A stretch of 64,000 bases of DNA from Lactarius indigo. Taxonomy: Eukaryota; Basidiomycota; Agaricomycetes; Russulales; Russulaceae. The DNA lies in NCBI GenBank assembly GCA_025766275.1, contig JAFKAC010000085.1, positions 62,001-126,000 on the forward strand, read 5' to 3'. Numbering within the stretch: position 1 is the stretch's first letter; each line of letters begins with the position of its first letter. Both the position numbers and the translations under genes were made by a program. Below the pieces are notes generated by a model. The model made no database searches and was not told where the DNA came from. It saw only the letters and a list, made by a program, of their open reading frames with translations. This document shows positions 24,503 through 34,678 of this stretch, in pieces.

Positions 24503-27500
24503 ATGACAAGTCGTAAGCGTCGTCTTGAGCGTCGTAGGCCACAAGACCAACTTCAGCAAGACTACCAATTTGGCGAATTCCTCCGCGCCAATGGGATTGA
24601 AACCAAGCCCCTTGGGACATTCCGGGACTCGGAGCGCAGGCGGCGCTTGGCTAAGAAACATCCGACTCAACGCCTGCGGAAACAAAAGGTCATTTGACTG
24701 CCTTCTTTCCATTGGCTGTGATAAGAACATTATTGTCTAGTCGCGTGAGTCTGGTCCTGGTCCAAGCAACACTTCTGCCTCTGTCAACGTTCTGGCACAC
24801 ACTGGCAGCTTTCCGCCTACTAGTACACCTTCGGATCCTACCAACTTTGACGTATCTCAGGCTGAGGGTTCTGTGTCCGGTCGTAATACCACTGGGATCT
24901 CTGCTGTAGTAAGCCATGATACGGCTAGGCCTTCTGGTGCGAATGCCGGTGACGATGAACCCATACACCCTGACTTGGATCCCATTGACGAGCACAGCGA
25001 AGAGCACGCCCCTGCAACAATCCACATGCCCGATCTCCAGACGACGCAAGAGTTTATTGACCTCTTGAGGTCATCCGTTCTTGAAGACACTGGTATGCTC
25101 GCTGAGGACATCGAGAGCCTGCGGAACCCTGAGCTAGGCTATGAATTCGTAGATTCGTCGCCACTTCTGCGCTCTCTGCGACATTTTATCAACAATGCCA
25201 CTGCATCTCGGTCTCATTATGACAATATACGGGCCATCGAACGGCTACATAGACCTGATGACCCGATGATGTCTTTTGATCAAGTGAAGCGTCGTGTTCG
25301 CTGGCTGTCTGGTGTCGTGCCTATAGAGCACGATATGTGCGTGAATTCCTGTGTGGCTTTCACTGGACCATACAGAATCCTCGAGGCTTGTCCCCGCTGC
25401 AGCGAACCTCGGTACAGTCCTGGGACTACGAAACCTCAGAAACGCTTTGCTACAGTTCCGATTGGGCCGGTTATCCAAGCTCTATACAGTTCTCATGAGC
25501 TTGCTGGGAAAATGCACTACCTTGCGAAGAAGCTTGCGGAAAACTCAGAGCACGCGAGACTCAACGGGGGCAAGCTTGATGGCTATGATGACATAGCTTC
25601 TGGACAGGCATTGCTTGACGCTTGGAACAATGGCGATCTCAAACAAGATGACATCGCATTACAGTTCTCGATCGATGGTGCCCAGCTTCGCGCCGACCGG
25701 CCCTCTGAGGCCTGGTTTTTTATCTGGATCATTCACAACCTCCCACCAGGTATGCGATACAAGAAGGCATTCGTAATCCCAGGCGCTATCGTTCCGGGGC
25801 CCAACAAGCCATCGGACATCGACTCATTCATGTTTCCATCACTCCAGCATATTGCGTCTCTACAGCGTGAGGGCCTCAGAGTTTACGATGCCTCCACAGA
25901 TTCCATCATTCACTCGTACCCACTGGTGGTCTTTGGAACCGCAGATAGCCCTGCCAGTGCAGTCATGTCAGGAACAGTTGGTCACAGTGGTCGCTATGGC
26001 TGTCGGTTGGTCTGCGATATGCCAAGTAGACGTCGTACAGCCGATGGTCACTACTATCCAGTCATGAACCTGCCAGATGGCTATGGTGTCGAAGGGTGTC
26101 TTCACCCTGATGTCACTTGCGGCGACCTCTGTGAATATCGCACTGATCTTGCTCATAAATACAGGAACAATATGGACTTCTTATTAGCGTCTAGGACTCA
26201 AACTGAGTACAAGTATCGGCGTTTGGCTACAGGACTCTCCAAGCAGACTCTCTTCAGTGGACTCCCTCGTCTGCCACTCCCCGTCCTGAGTCTGTTTACT
26301 ATGGATATCATGCATCTTTCGGTACTGAATGATCCTGATCTCCTTATCAAACTTTTCACGGGAAAACTTGACGTCTATGACCCAGATGACAGGTCTAGCT
26401 GGGACTGGGCTGTCTTCTATCGTAATCCCACGCTCTGGAACGCACATGGGGAAACTGTTGCTAGAGCAATTCCCTTCCTTCCCTCATCATTTGGGCGTGC
26501 TCCTCGAGATCCCGCAAAGAAAATTAACTCTGGCTACAAGGCATGGGAGTTTCAGCAATACATCTATGGTCTGTGTCCGACACTTCTTCGGCATCTGCTC
26601 CCTCAGAAGTACTGGCAAAACTTTTGTAAACTCGTGGCTGGGATGCGCATTTTACAGCGTCCTCGTATCCCTTACCCAGATCTCCTACATGGACACAATC
26701 TACTAATGGACTTCGTTTGCGAATTTGAGGAGCTCTATTACCAACGCAAGGAGTCGCGGATCCACTTTGTCCGCCAGAGTATCCACCTTCTTACCCATAT
26801 TGCACCTGAGACATTTCGACTTGGCCCCTTGGCATGCTACGCACAATGGACCCTGGAGACTGCAATAGGAAACCTGGGTCGGGAAATACGACAGGATCGC
26901 GATATGTTCGCGAACCTCACCCAGCGAGCTGTTCTGCGTGCGCAGATCAACTCATTACAGGCTCGCTTTCCGGAAATCCAATTTGAGGTGGGTAAAGACA
27001 CTGTGACCTTGCTTTCGAATGGCGCACGTGAATTCGAGGGCTACATCGGGTATGCATTTCTCCCGCGATGTGAAGAATTTCCCTCGGCCCTTGAAGATGA
27101 CGAACGCGAAGCCCTGAAGGTGTATTGGCACACACAAAACTGGCCAAATGCCGATACATGGCCACATGCCGTCTGTCGTTGGGGAAAGCTCCAACTCCCC
27201 AATGGACAGAAAGCACGTTCTGTCTGGCAAGAGGCAAATGTCTTGACCAAACCACGTCGGTCATCTTGTGTTGAGGTAAGTCCCATTAGATTTTTCCCAG
27301 ATCACGCACTTAGCACAATGATACAGGTTAACTACAGCGAAGATCTCCGTATAGCCAATGTGCTATATTATTTCTATATACGCTTTGGGGACGATCGGCA
27401 TCCCTTGGCCATGGTCTCCCTTTTCTCCAAGCCGGATGCAGATATCCTTTTGGAGTCAAGTGGTGCAGTGCACCTGTGTGACCAGATTACCGGACGCGAT

Positions 27501-27698
27501 GGCATCGCGGTTGTCTCTATCACAGCAATTCACTCAGTCGTCGCAATGATCCCAGAAATGCGAGTCGAACCATCTGGGCAGATAATACTTACAGGCAAGT
27601 TCTCACTCATGCGACATGCATATCTCGAAGTCGCACGATTTGCAAGCGACATGTTGTCTGAGGAAGATGAGGAAGGAGATGACGACCTTACATCATGA
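24503..27698 (+). CDS. Tnp2-family transposase (CACTA/En-Spm type)
   Basis: Exon 1 (24,503–24,685) encodes a basic N-terminus. A GT–AG intron leads into exon 2 at about 24,739, which stays open to 27,275. A 51-nt in-frame intron (27,276–27,326) and a last exon ending at 27,698 complete a protein of about 1,030 residues. The core motifs fit transposase family Tnp2: a Cys cluster (MCVNSC … CPRC), LQFSIDGAQL with the first acidic residue, IWIIHNLPPGMRYKK, IPGPNKPSDIDSF and DIMHL. Tnp2 proteins cut and paste CACTA elements. No frameshift or premature stop was seen, so it may be intact. The C-terminus is acidic (SEEDEEGDDD). A second element gene (34,679–37,190) follows on the same strand and was separated from this one by a copia insertion. 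Family call by motif memory. Confidence 0.8.
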
Positions 27699-27901
27699 CA
27701 TTGATTCGATACACACTGTACATTATTACAGGCCAATACGAGTTCTGCTCCACTCCTTCCTTGGGTTCTCCGCTTCGAACTGATAGGGCAATCTCCATGA
27801 GCACAGTGTCTGCGTTCGAGTGGCGCAGATCCAGAGAAACAAGATGGTCTTTATTTTTTGGGGAAATATGTTTGGGGCAAAGGCTACACTCAGTACCCTC
27901 A

Positions 27902-28330
27902 TGTTGAAGCGCAGAACTAACAAGCAAGATGATAAGCTTGGACAGCTAGAGACAAACAAGTTACTTCAGAGGTAGAAGGAACTCTGAAGTGTAGAGGTGA
28001 AAACAGCAGTCCTTATATACAGGATGCTTAGCTAATAATGGTCTGTGCGCACTGGTGACCCAAACACAATACAGGTGGTCTGTGCGCCAGAGGGAGAAAT
28101 GCCATTGGATGGCAGAGAACAATAGCTGCCTAAAGCAGACAATACCGGTATCTTGATAATAGAAAGAACAATAAGATCCATATATGGATCTAACAATAAA
28201 GATAAACAAAAGCGGTCCGTATGAGTCCGGAGTGTCCATAAGTCCATAAGGGACAGATACCATATTTAGTATGTGGGCTGACTCAATCAGATCCCATGAG
28301 ACATGTGACTTTAACAGTCGTGTCTCAACA
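27902..28330 (-). repeat. Copia 3' LTR (429 bp)
   Basis: Matches 34,091–34,633 apart from a 114-bp gap after GAAGGAACTCT and about four substitutions. TG…CA ends. Confidence 0.92.
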
Positions 28331-28681
28331 TCCCTCCATGATAGAGACAGTCCACAAGAGTGGTGCAAGCATTGAGTGAAAGTGCCTTGGCAGGACACTT
28401 CATTGCTTTAACTGTTACTATGAGAAATGTTTCGATTCTCTGGTTAGAAAGAATCTATGTACGCAGAAGTCCTGATAAAGGACAACTTTTTGGAGGTCTT
28501 CATGCACTGCTCTATGAGGATAATGTAGTTCTGAAGAACTACTTTTTGAAGAGCCATGAGCTGGGAGATAAGATGGAACAGGTCCAACTTCTTCAGTTCT
28601 TTAAGAAGGGTTTTTCTTAGCTATTAAACTAGGAGTTTTGTTGCAAGTATACACAACAATTCGACGTCCTAGAACCCATCT

Positions 28682-31600
28682 TTACACTATTCCTATATCA
28701 GCGACCATTTTTTCAAAGGGTTCTCTGGGCAGTGACTTAGTAAGTCCATCTGCAACCATTTCCCCTGTGGGTGTACGTATCAGGTGTATGACCTTGTTTT
28801 CTACGTATTCCCTGACTACATGGTGCTTGATTAGGATGTGTTTGGAACGTCTCCCAGTGACAGGGTTGAGAGCTAAGTCCACGGCACCCTTGTTGTCACA
28901 GTGCAGAGGAATGGGGGAGGATACCTCATACCCCAATTCTCCAAGGAAAGTGGCGTACCACTGAGCCTGATTAGAGGCATCTGAGAGGCTCATGTATTCT
29001 GCCTCAGTGGTAGACTGCGCAATTGTCTTTTGCTTTCTGGTACACCATGAAATGGCTCCATTTGCAAGCAGGTAGACAAAACCTGAGGTGGAGTGCTTTT
29101 CTTCCTGATCTCCCCAGGAAGCGTCGCAGTAGCCATGAAGGCCTTCACCACCATTGCCATTCCCTCCAGCATAGCGTAAAGAGTAGTCCTTGGTGCTATT
29201 AAGATAGGCTAGGACATACTTGGCTAGGCGTAAATGCTGAGGTGAGGGATTGGAAGCAAATTGGCTAAGGCGCGCAACAGCGAAGGAAATATCAGGTCTG
29301 CTTCCAATCTGCGCATATAGCAGAGACCCGATAATCTGTTGATACTTCTTAATTTCAGAAGTAGAGGCCTGATCTGTGTACTTGATCAAGTGTGCCTCGG
29401 CGCCAGAGGGAAGAGGGGTATATACTGGATTGGAATCGGACATTCCAAAGCGTTCCACTACATTGCGGATGTAGTCTGACTGGTTGATCTCCATGGTGCG
29501 ATTAGCACGATCTCTGGTGATGTTAACACCAAGATAGGACTGGATTTCTCCCAGATCGGTCATCTCATATCGACTAGATAGAGAAGCCTTCAGATCTTTA
29601 ATCTTTGATAAGGAACTTCCGAGTATAGTGATGTCATCTACATATAAGATCACGAAAAGTGTATCACCCCCCTCTTGTTGATGATACACGTATACTCCTG
29701 CATCAGAGTACGTCCGCGTAAAGCCTAGGTCTACTAGGACCCCATGGAACTGCACATTCCATGCGCGGGAGGCTTGTTTCAGGCCGTAGAGGGCCTTCTG
29801 TAACCGGCACACAAGGTGCTCGGAGCCAGCTGTGACGAAACCGACTGGTTGCTCCATATAAATTTCTTCCTCCAGTTCCCCATGAAGAAATGCCGATTTG
29901 ACATCCATCTGGTGAATATGCCAGTCTTCAAGCGTAGCCAGCGCAAGAAGGAGTCGCAGGGACTCAAAGCGGGCAACTGGGGAGAAAGTTTCGTCAAAGT
30001 CCACCCCCTCTAGTTGGGTGAACCCTTTTGCCACTAGCCTAGCACGAAAGCGTCCATCCGCTTTCTTTTTAAACACCCATTTACACTTAACCACCTTCCT
30101 TCCTTCAGGAAGGGGTTCAAGCCTCCAGACATCAAGCTTGTCGAGAGCGTCCAGTTCATACTGGCACGCTTCAAGCCAATCGACAGCTTGTTCAGACTCC
30201 ATAGCTTGCTTGAAAGTCTGCGGGTCCTTGTAACCAGGAACCTCGGCAGCATTCAGCAAGTCCATCATACCCAGTCTACTGCTCCCAGGCACAAATTCAT
30301 CGTTTTCCTCTGTGAAGTAGCGAGGATTTGTGAATCGTACCCTTGTTCCACGCCTTGGGCGAGGAGGGGAAATAACTGGCCCATTCCTCGGAGATCTAGG
30401 TGTTTCCCTAGGAGGAGAGATGTCCCTGTTGAAGTTAGGGGCAGGGATTGGGGCAGTTACTACAGGCGGCCTTCCTTGCGAACGAGTGCGAGGGCGCCTT
30501 GGGGTGGTTGGAGCAGGGGCTTGGGATGGAGGAGTGTGATATATCGTCTGGTCTGCAGGGTTTGGAGAGGTGTTAGGGGGTGTGCTAGGCTGTTGTATTG
30601 GTACTGCGGGCACCTGAACAGGTGGTAACACAAAGACTGGTGTCTGAGGTGCCGCAGGGGCAACAGCTGGCGTAGGCTGACTAGGCACTACGAAGAATAT
30701 CTCACCAGCAACAGCAGCCTCTTTAGCAGATTCGCTGGACATGGGAGAAGTAATAGGTGGTTTGGAGTGACTAGTCAGGTCACTCAGGGATGGGAAGGTA
30801 GCTTCGTCAAATGTAACATCTCGTGAAGAGACGAAGCACCGGCTATGTCTATCCCAAAGTTTATAACCCTTTGAATTAGGTTCATAGCCCACAAACACGG
30901 CTTCCTTTGATTTAGGGTCTAGTTTGCGCCGGTTGTGTTCTGGTACATGATAGTAGGCTTTGCAGCCAAATACTCTAAAGTAAGAGACATCTGGAACTGT
31001 ACCATCCCAGAGCTCCAGCGGAGTTTTCCATTCATTAGAACGAGTTGGGGTGCGGTTGTAGATGTGCACTGCAGTCTGAACTGCTTGTTCCCAAAAGCCA
31101 AGGCTCAAGCCAGCATGGTGGAGCATGCTAGTGCCTTTTTCCATGATGGTGCGGTTAAACCGCTCGGCTCTCCCGTTCTGTTGTGGAGAATAGGGCATCG
31201 TAAGCATATGCTCAATCCCTTCTTCCAGAAGAATGTCTTTTAAGACATTGTTGACATACTCGCCACCTCGATCTGAGTGTAGGGTTTTAATGGGCTTATT
31301 TTGTTGTTTTTCAGCCCATGCCTTGTAGTGTAGGAAGGCACCCGTGAACTCATCTTTTGACTTCATAGGTATGACAACTGCAGCTTTTGAGAAGTCATCT
31401 ATGAAGGTGGCGAAGTATTTGTTGCCCTGGATAGAGTTACTCTGTAGTGGGCCAACAAGGTCACTGTGCACAAGTTCAAGGGATTCTTGTGCACGCTTCT
31501 GGGAGGGAGGAAAAGGTTTGCAGGTGGACTTGCCAAGTTCACACCCATGGCAGGGACCTTCTTCCTCAGGGGATTCATTTATGTTAAGTCCTTTTACAGA

Positions 31601-32350
31601 CTTTGGAGCATATCTTTGGAGCGCTTCTTTGGACATATGTCCCATGCGCTGATGCCAGACATCAAGGCTAGCAGATGCAGTTGCTTGGGCATTTACTTTA
31701 TGGTGCCCATCAAGCCAATATAGGCCTGAAGCCTTGTGTCCTTCCGCAATGGTTTTCCTGTCATACCTTATAGCAAAGGTAGTGGCATCAAAACTTACTA
31801 TGGCCCCTTTTGCTGTCAGGGCAGGGGTGGACAGTATACGCGAGTGCGTGTTTGGTAGGTGCAGCACATTGGAGATCTTTAGGTCATACCCAAAGTTGGT
31901 ATGGATTGTTACCGTTCCAGTACCAACACTCCTTAGCAAGGAGTTATCTCCTAGAAGTACTTCAACACCTTTGTGAGGGGTGTAGGTGTCGTAGTCTTCT
32001 ATGTGGGGTGTGAAATGTGCTGACGCCCCGCTGTCCATCATCCATTTTGATGCAATCTGGGTACTGTGTGTACCCATCGTGTAAAGGGAAACCTGAGGTA
32101 CTTCATGTACCTCCTCTATTTTGCCAGAGCCATTGACTATAGTAAATAGTCGGCTCTTTGGTACAGGTATGCTATTTAACCTGTTTGCCGGAAGTGAGTC
32201 CGGCACCTCTACTGCGGTATTCTGGGCAGCCTTTGCCCGCTGTCCTGCCTTCCCCTTCTTGGCATTCTCCTGGTCCCGTTTAAGTTTGTAACATTCTGGC
32301 TTTTTATGGCCAGGTTTTTTGCAGTAGTGGCAGATTATGTCCGAAGACAC
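28682..32350 (-). CDS. Copia pol: zinc knuckle, protease, integrase, reverse transcriptase, RNase H
   Basis: Open frame of 1,222 codons. In order: a CCHC knuckle (CHYCKKPGHKKPEC), aspartic protease (MDSGASAHF, about residue 105), the pre-integrase WHQRMGH segment, integrase catalytic core (HSDLVGP; HSDRGGEY; PQQNGRAERFNRT), an S/P/T-rich linker, reverse transcriptase (KCKWVFKKK; LYVDDITILG), and RNase H (GYCDASWG … CDNKGAV). The frame opens with GTG (Val) rather than ATG and lies –1 relative to the upstream gag frame. Sense continues upstream of the GTG in this frame, so it was probably once one gag–pol frame. No internal stop. The product copies element RNA into DNA in virus-like particles and integrates it. 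Confidence 0.9.
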   Translation of the reverse strand: MSSDIICHYCKKPGHKKPECYKLKRDQENAKKGKAGQRAKAAQNTAVEVPDSLPANRLNSIPVPKSRLFTIVNGSGKIEEVHEVPQVSLYTMGTHSTQIASKWMMDSGASAHFTPHIEDYDTYTPHKGVEVLLGDNSLLRSVGTGTVTIHTNFGYDLKISNVLHLPNTHSRILSTPALTAKGAIVSFDATTFAIRYDRKTIAEGHKASGLYWLDGHHKVNAQATASASLDVWHQRMGHMSKEALQRYAPKSVKGLNINESPEEEGPCHGCELGKSTCKPFPPSQKRAQESLELVHSDLVGPLQSNSIQGNKYFATFIDDFSKAAVVIPMKSKDEFTGAFLHYKAWAEKQQNKPIKTLHSDRGGEYVNNVLKDILLEEGIEHMLTMPYSPQQNGRAERFNRTIMEKGTSMLHHAGLSLGFWEQAVQTAVHIYNRTPTRSNEWKTPLELWDGTVPDVSYFRVFGCKAYYHVPEHNRRKLDPKSKEAVFVGYEPNSKGYKLWDRHSRCFVSSRDVTFDEATFPSLSDLTSHSKPPITSPMSSESAKEAAVAGEIFFVVPSQPTPAVAPAAPQTPVFVLPPVQVPAVPIQQPSTPPNTSPNPADQTIYHTPPSQAPAPTTPRRPRTRSQGRPPVVTAPIPAPNFNRDISPPRETPRSPRNGPVISPPRPRRGTRVRFTNPRYFTEENDEFVPGSSRLGMMDLLNAAEVPGYKDPQTFKQAMESEQAVDWLEACQYELDALDKLDVWRLEPLPEGRKVVKCKWVFKKKADGRFRARLVAKGFTQLEGVDFDETFSPVARFESLRLLLALATLEDWHIHQMDVKSAFLHGELEEEIYMEQPVGFVTAGSEHLVCRLQKALYGLKQASRAWNVQFHGVLVDLGFTRTYSDAGVYVYHQQEGGDTLFVILYVDDITILGSSLSKIKDLKASLSSRYEMTDLGEIQSYLGVNITRDRANRTMEINQSDYIRNVVERFGMSDSNPVYTPLPSGAEAHLIKYTDQASTSEIKKYQQIIGSLLYAQIGSRPDISFAVARLSQFASNPSPQHLRLAKYVLAYLNSTKDYSLRYAGGNGNGGEGLHGYCDASWGDQEEKHSTSGFVYLLANGAISWCTRKQKTIAQSTTEAEYMSLSDASNQAQWYATFLGELGYEVSSPIPLHCDNKGAVDLALNPVTGRRSKHILIKHHVVREYVENKVIHLIRTPTGEMVADGLTKSLPREPFEKMVADIGIV

Positions 32351-33084
32351 AGAGCTGCCCGATGGCCTCGCCTCATGAGCGTGAGGGGCCGAAGATTTCT
32401 TGACGGGGCGACCTTATTGTAGGACGCCACAGGACCAGCGAGACGGGATTCCTCATTAATGAACCTGTTGATGAGGTCCTGAGGTTGGAGATTAGAGGGG
32501 GGGCCAGAGGCCAGGATGGTACCAGCTATGGTGCTGTAGGATGGTGGGAGCGCGTCTAAAAGTATGAAGGACATTTGCATGTCCGAGACGGGCATTCCCT
32601 GCTCCACCAGGGTGTTCCTCAGGTCCAGCATTTTTTGGAGCTGAGGTAGGAAGGGGCTACCTTCCTGAAGCTTGGTATTTGCCAAGCCCACCCAAATGTT
32701 GAAGGTGGCCATAGAGCCAACCTGACCATAGAGGTTCTCCAACTCCACGAACTTGTCATGGACAGTTGGGAAAATGTGCGAGGAGTGAATACCGGATAGG
32801 ACCTCCGTTGTCACCGATAAAAATAGGAGGCCAGTAATGACCTCTTCTTGTTTTGCCCAGAGGGCAAGGATGGCGAGTCCCTCATCTGTAGGGCCAGTGG
32901 GCCCCACAGCACCTGCTGCAAGAGGGGGATGTTGAGGTACAGAAGCAGGGGCACCATGTGTAAGGTGCCTGCTGCACCCGTTCATCAGCATAAGGGAGGT
33001 GAAGGTGGCAGACCAAGTCTGCCAGTTGGTGCCATCCAACTTGGCGAGGGTGACGGACGGAGGGAAGACGAGGTGGAAAGACAT
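32335..33084 (-). CDS. Copia gag
   Basis: ATG at 33,084 opens a 249-codon frame beginning MSFHLVFPPS and containing KLDGTNWQTW, the standard start of copia-type Gag, then helices with KMLDLRNTLVEQG and LLDALPPSY. The last residues before the stop (after about 32,405) look out of frame: the knuckle that normally ends Gag is encoded 1 nt away at the start of the pol frame. A single missing base in the C-run at 32,405–32,408 would explain this. Confidence 0.85.
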   Translation of the reverse strand: MSFHLVFPPSVTLAKLDGTNWQTWSATFTSLMLMNGCSRHLTHGAPASVPQHPPLAAGAVGPTGPTDEGLAILALWAKQEEVITGLLFLSVTTEVLSGIHSSHIFPTVHDKFVELENLYGQVGSMATFNIWVGLANTKLQEGSPFLPQLQKMLDLRNTLVEQGMPVSDMQMSFILLDALPPSYSTIAGTILASGPPSNLQPQDLINRFINEESRLAGPVASYNKVAPSRNLRPLTLMRRGHRAALCLRT

Positions 33085-34078
33085 TTGAGATGTTTGTGAA
33101 TCTGGTTCCGAGGAGCAGTCAGAACCAGCTCAGATCTTGGTAGAGAAGGTAAATGTCCAGCCATAGGAGCGCTATACTCCATAACACTTATGGTGTCATG
33201 CCTCAAGTGTGTGCGACTTGGATATAGTTATGTAGTGGAATCATTGTACTGATGGCTGCCTTATACTAAGATCCACAAAGCCCAAATGTTACTATGGGTA
33301 ATAGTCATGCAACAGCTTTGTTGGCTTCGACGGAATAGGAGCTTTTGGTCCGGCGAAGGATTACTAAGTCTCTGTATCCCTCAGCTTTACAGCCTTGATG
33401 CTGGGGCTACTAAGGATCTATAGTAAAGGGTAGTACCCTAGAGAGGAGCCAACAGCGAGTTCAAGAGACAGTGATAGGGATCAACTCCCATAACAACTGA
33501 ATCTTCCATCTGTGGAGTCTCTAGAACAGACCATTAAGGGTCTTGGTACTAAGTAGCTAGACTAGTGATACATGCTATGCAGCGAATCCTGCACAAAGGG
33601 AGCGAATACTTCTCCTAGCAGAGGTCTAGTCATAGCTACTGTGTATAGTACTAAAGTAGCGTCTCCTAGTTGTATCAGAGGGAAGGACATCTGGGTTTGA
33701 CTATTAACCAGGCCTTCACACCCCTTAAAGTGACCCAGGTATTAACCGAGTATCACCCAACCATTAAAGAGGCCTATAGCCGCAAGGGTCTTCCCCTATT
33801 GGCCTATGAAAGCACTTCCAGACGAAGACTGGGTAATGAACATATAGTAGTGCGCACAGAGGAATTTGAGGTTATGTAGAACCTCTCATGAGAACCTCCT
33901 TAGGAGGCTAGCCAAAATGGCACATGACCGAAGTCATGGTGGACGAGAAAGAAGGGTGTGTCGAAAGAGGGTAGAGGATGCTCACATGAAGTGTAAAGGA
34001 CAACAAGAAGTGTGTTGGCTGAGAGAGCAAGATGACACAGGTAGATCTGATGAAGAGCAAGTTAGTTATTAGGCGTCA
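33085..34078 (-). other. Copia 5' leader
   Basis: About 1 kb between the primer-binding site and gag, with no long minus-strand frame. Unusually long for a copia leader; a 69-codon plus-strand frame inside it shows no domain. Confidence 0.6.
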
Positions 34079-34090
34079 GGGCCCATAACC
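34079..34090 (-). promoter_or_regulatory. Copia primer-binding site, half-tRNA(iMet) type
   Basis: Directly abuts the 5' LTR. On the element strand it reads GGTTATGGGCCC, the complement of GGGCCCATAACC, the anticodon stem-loop of eukaryotic initiator tRNA-Met. Drosophila copia is known to prime from a 5' half of this tRNA. Confidence 0.8.
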
Positions 34091-34633
34091 TGTTGAAGCG
34101 CAGAACTAACAAGCAAGATGATAAGCTTGGACAGCTAGAGACAAACAAGTTACTTCAGAGGTAGAAGGAACTCTAATACCATTACTACACACCTAGAGAC
34201 AAACAAGTTCTATAGAACGTCTTATGAGTAAAGGTGAATGAGTAAGGTAGAAAGAAGGAACTTACACTTCAGAGGTAGAAGGAACTCTGAAGTGTAGAGG
34301 CGAAAACAGCAGTCCTTATATACAGGATGCTTAGCTAATAATGGTCTGTGCGCACTGGTGACCCAAACACAATACAGGTGGTCTGTGCACCAGAGGGAGA
34401 AATGCCATTGGATGGCAGAGAACAATAGCTGCCTAAAGCAGACAATACCGGTATCTTGATAATAGAAAGAACAATAAGATCCATATATGGATCTAACAAT
34501 AAAGATAAACAAAAGCGGTCCGTATGAGTCCGGAGTGTCCATAAGTCCATAAGGGACAGATACCATATTTAGTATGTGGGCTGACTCAATCAGATCCCAC
34601 GAGACATGTGACTTTAACAGTCGCGTCTCAACA
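34091..34633 (-). repeat. Copia 5' LTR (543 bp)
   Basis: Carries 114 bp (about 34,175–34,288) absent from the other LTR. The segment is bounded by two copies of a 22-bp sequence (CTTCAGAGGTAG…ACTCT). Confidence 0.92.
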
Positions 34634-34678
34634 CCTCATGCTACAATCGGAATCCATACCTCCTCTTTTCTTTACACC

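Larger units (their letters stand above)
27902..34633 (-). mobile_element. Ty1/copia LTR retrotransposon, full length
   Basis: Flanked by a perfect 5-bp target duplication CCTCA (27,897–27,901 and 34,634–34,638). LTRs begin TGTTGA and end TCAACA. Read on the minus strand the order is 5' LTR (34,633–34,091), primer-binding site, about 1 kb leader, gag, pol (integrase before reverse transcriptase, the copia order), a short purine tract GGAGGGA and 3' LTR. Apart from one 114-bp length difference the LTRs differ at only about four positions, indicating a fairly recent insertion. It sits between the two genes of the Tnp2 element. Confidence 0.93.

Noticed and set aside
24873..27698. Plavaka/KDZ assignment for the transposase
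   Set aside because: IPGPNKPSDIDSF and LQFSIDGAQL fit Tnp2 (CACTA) better; no KDZ-type pattern seen.
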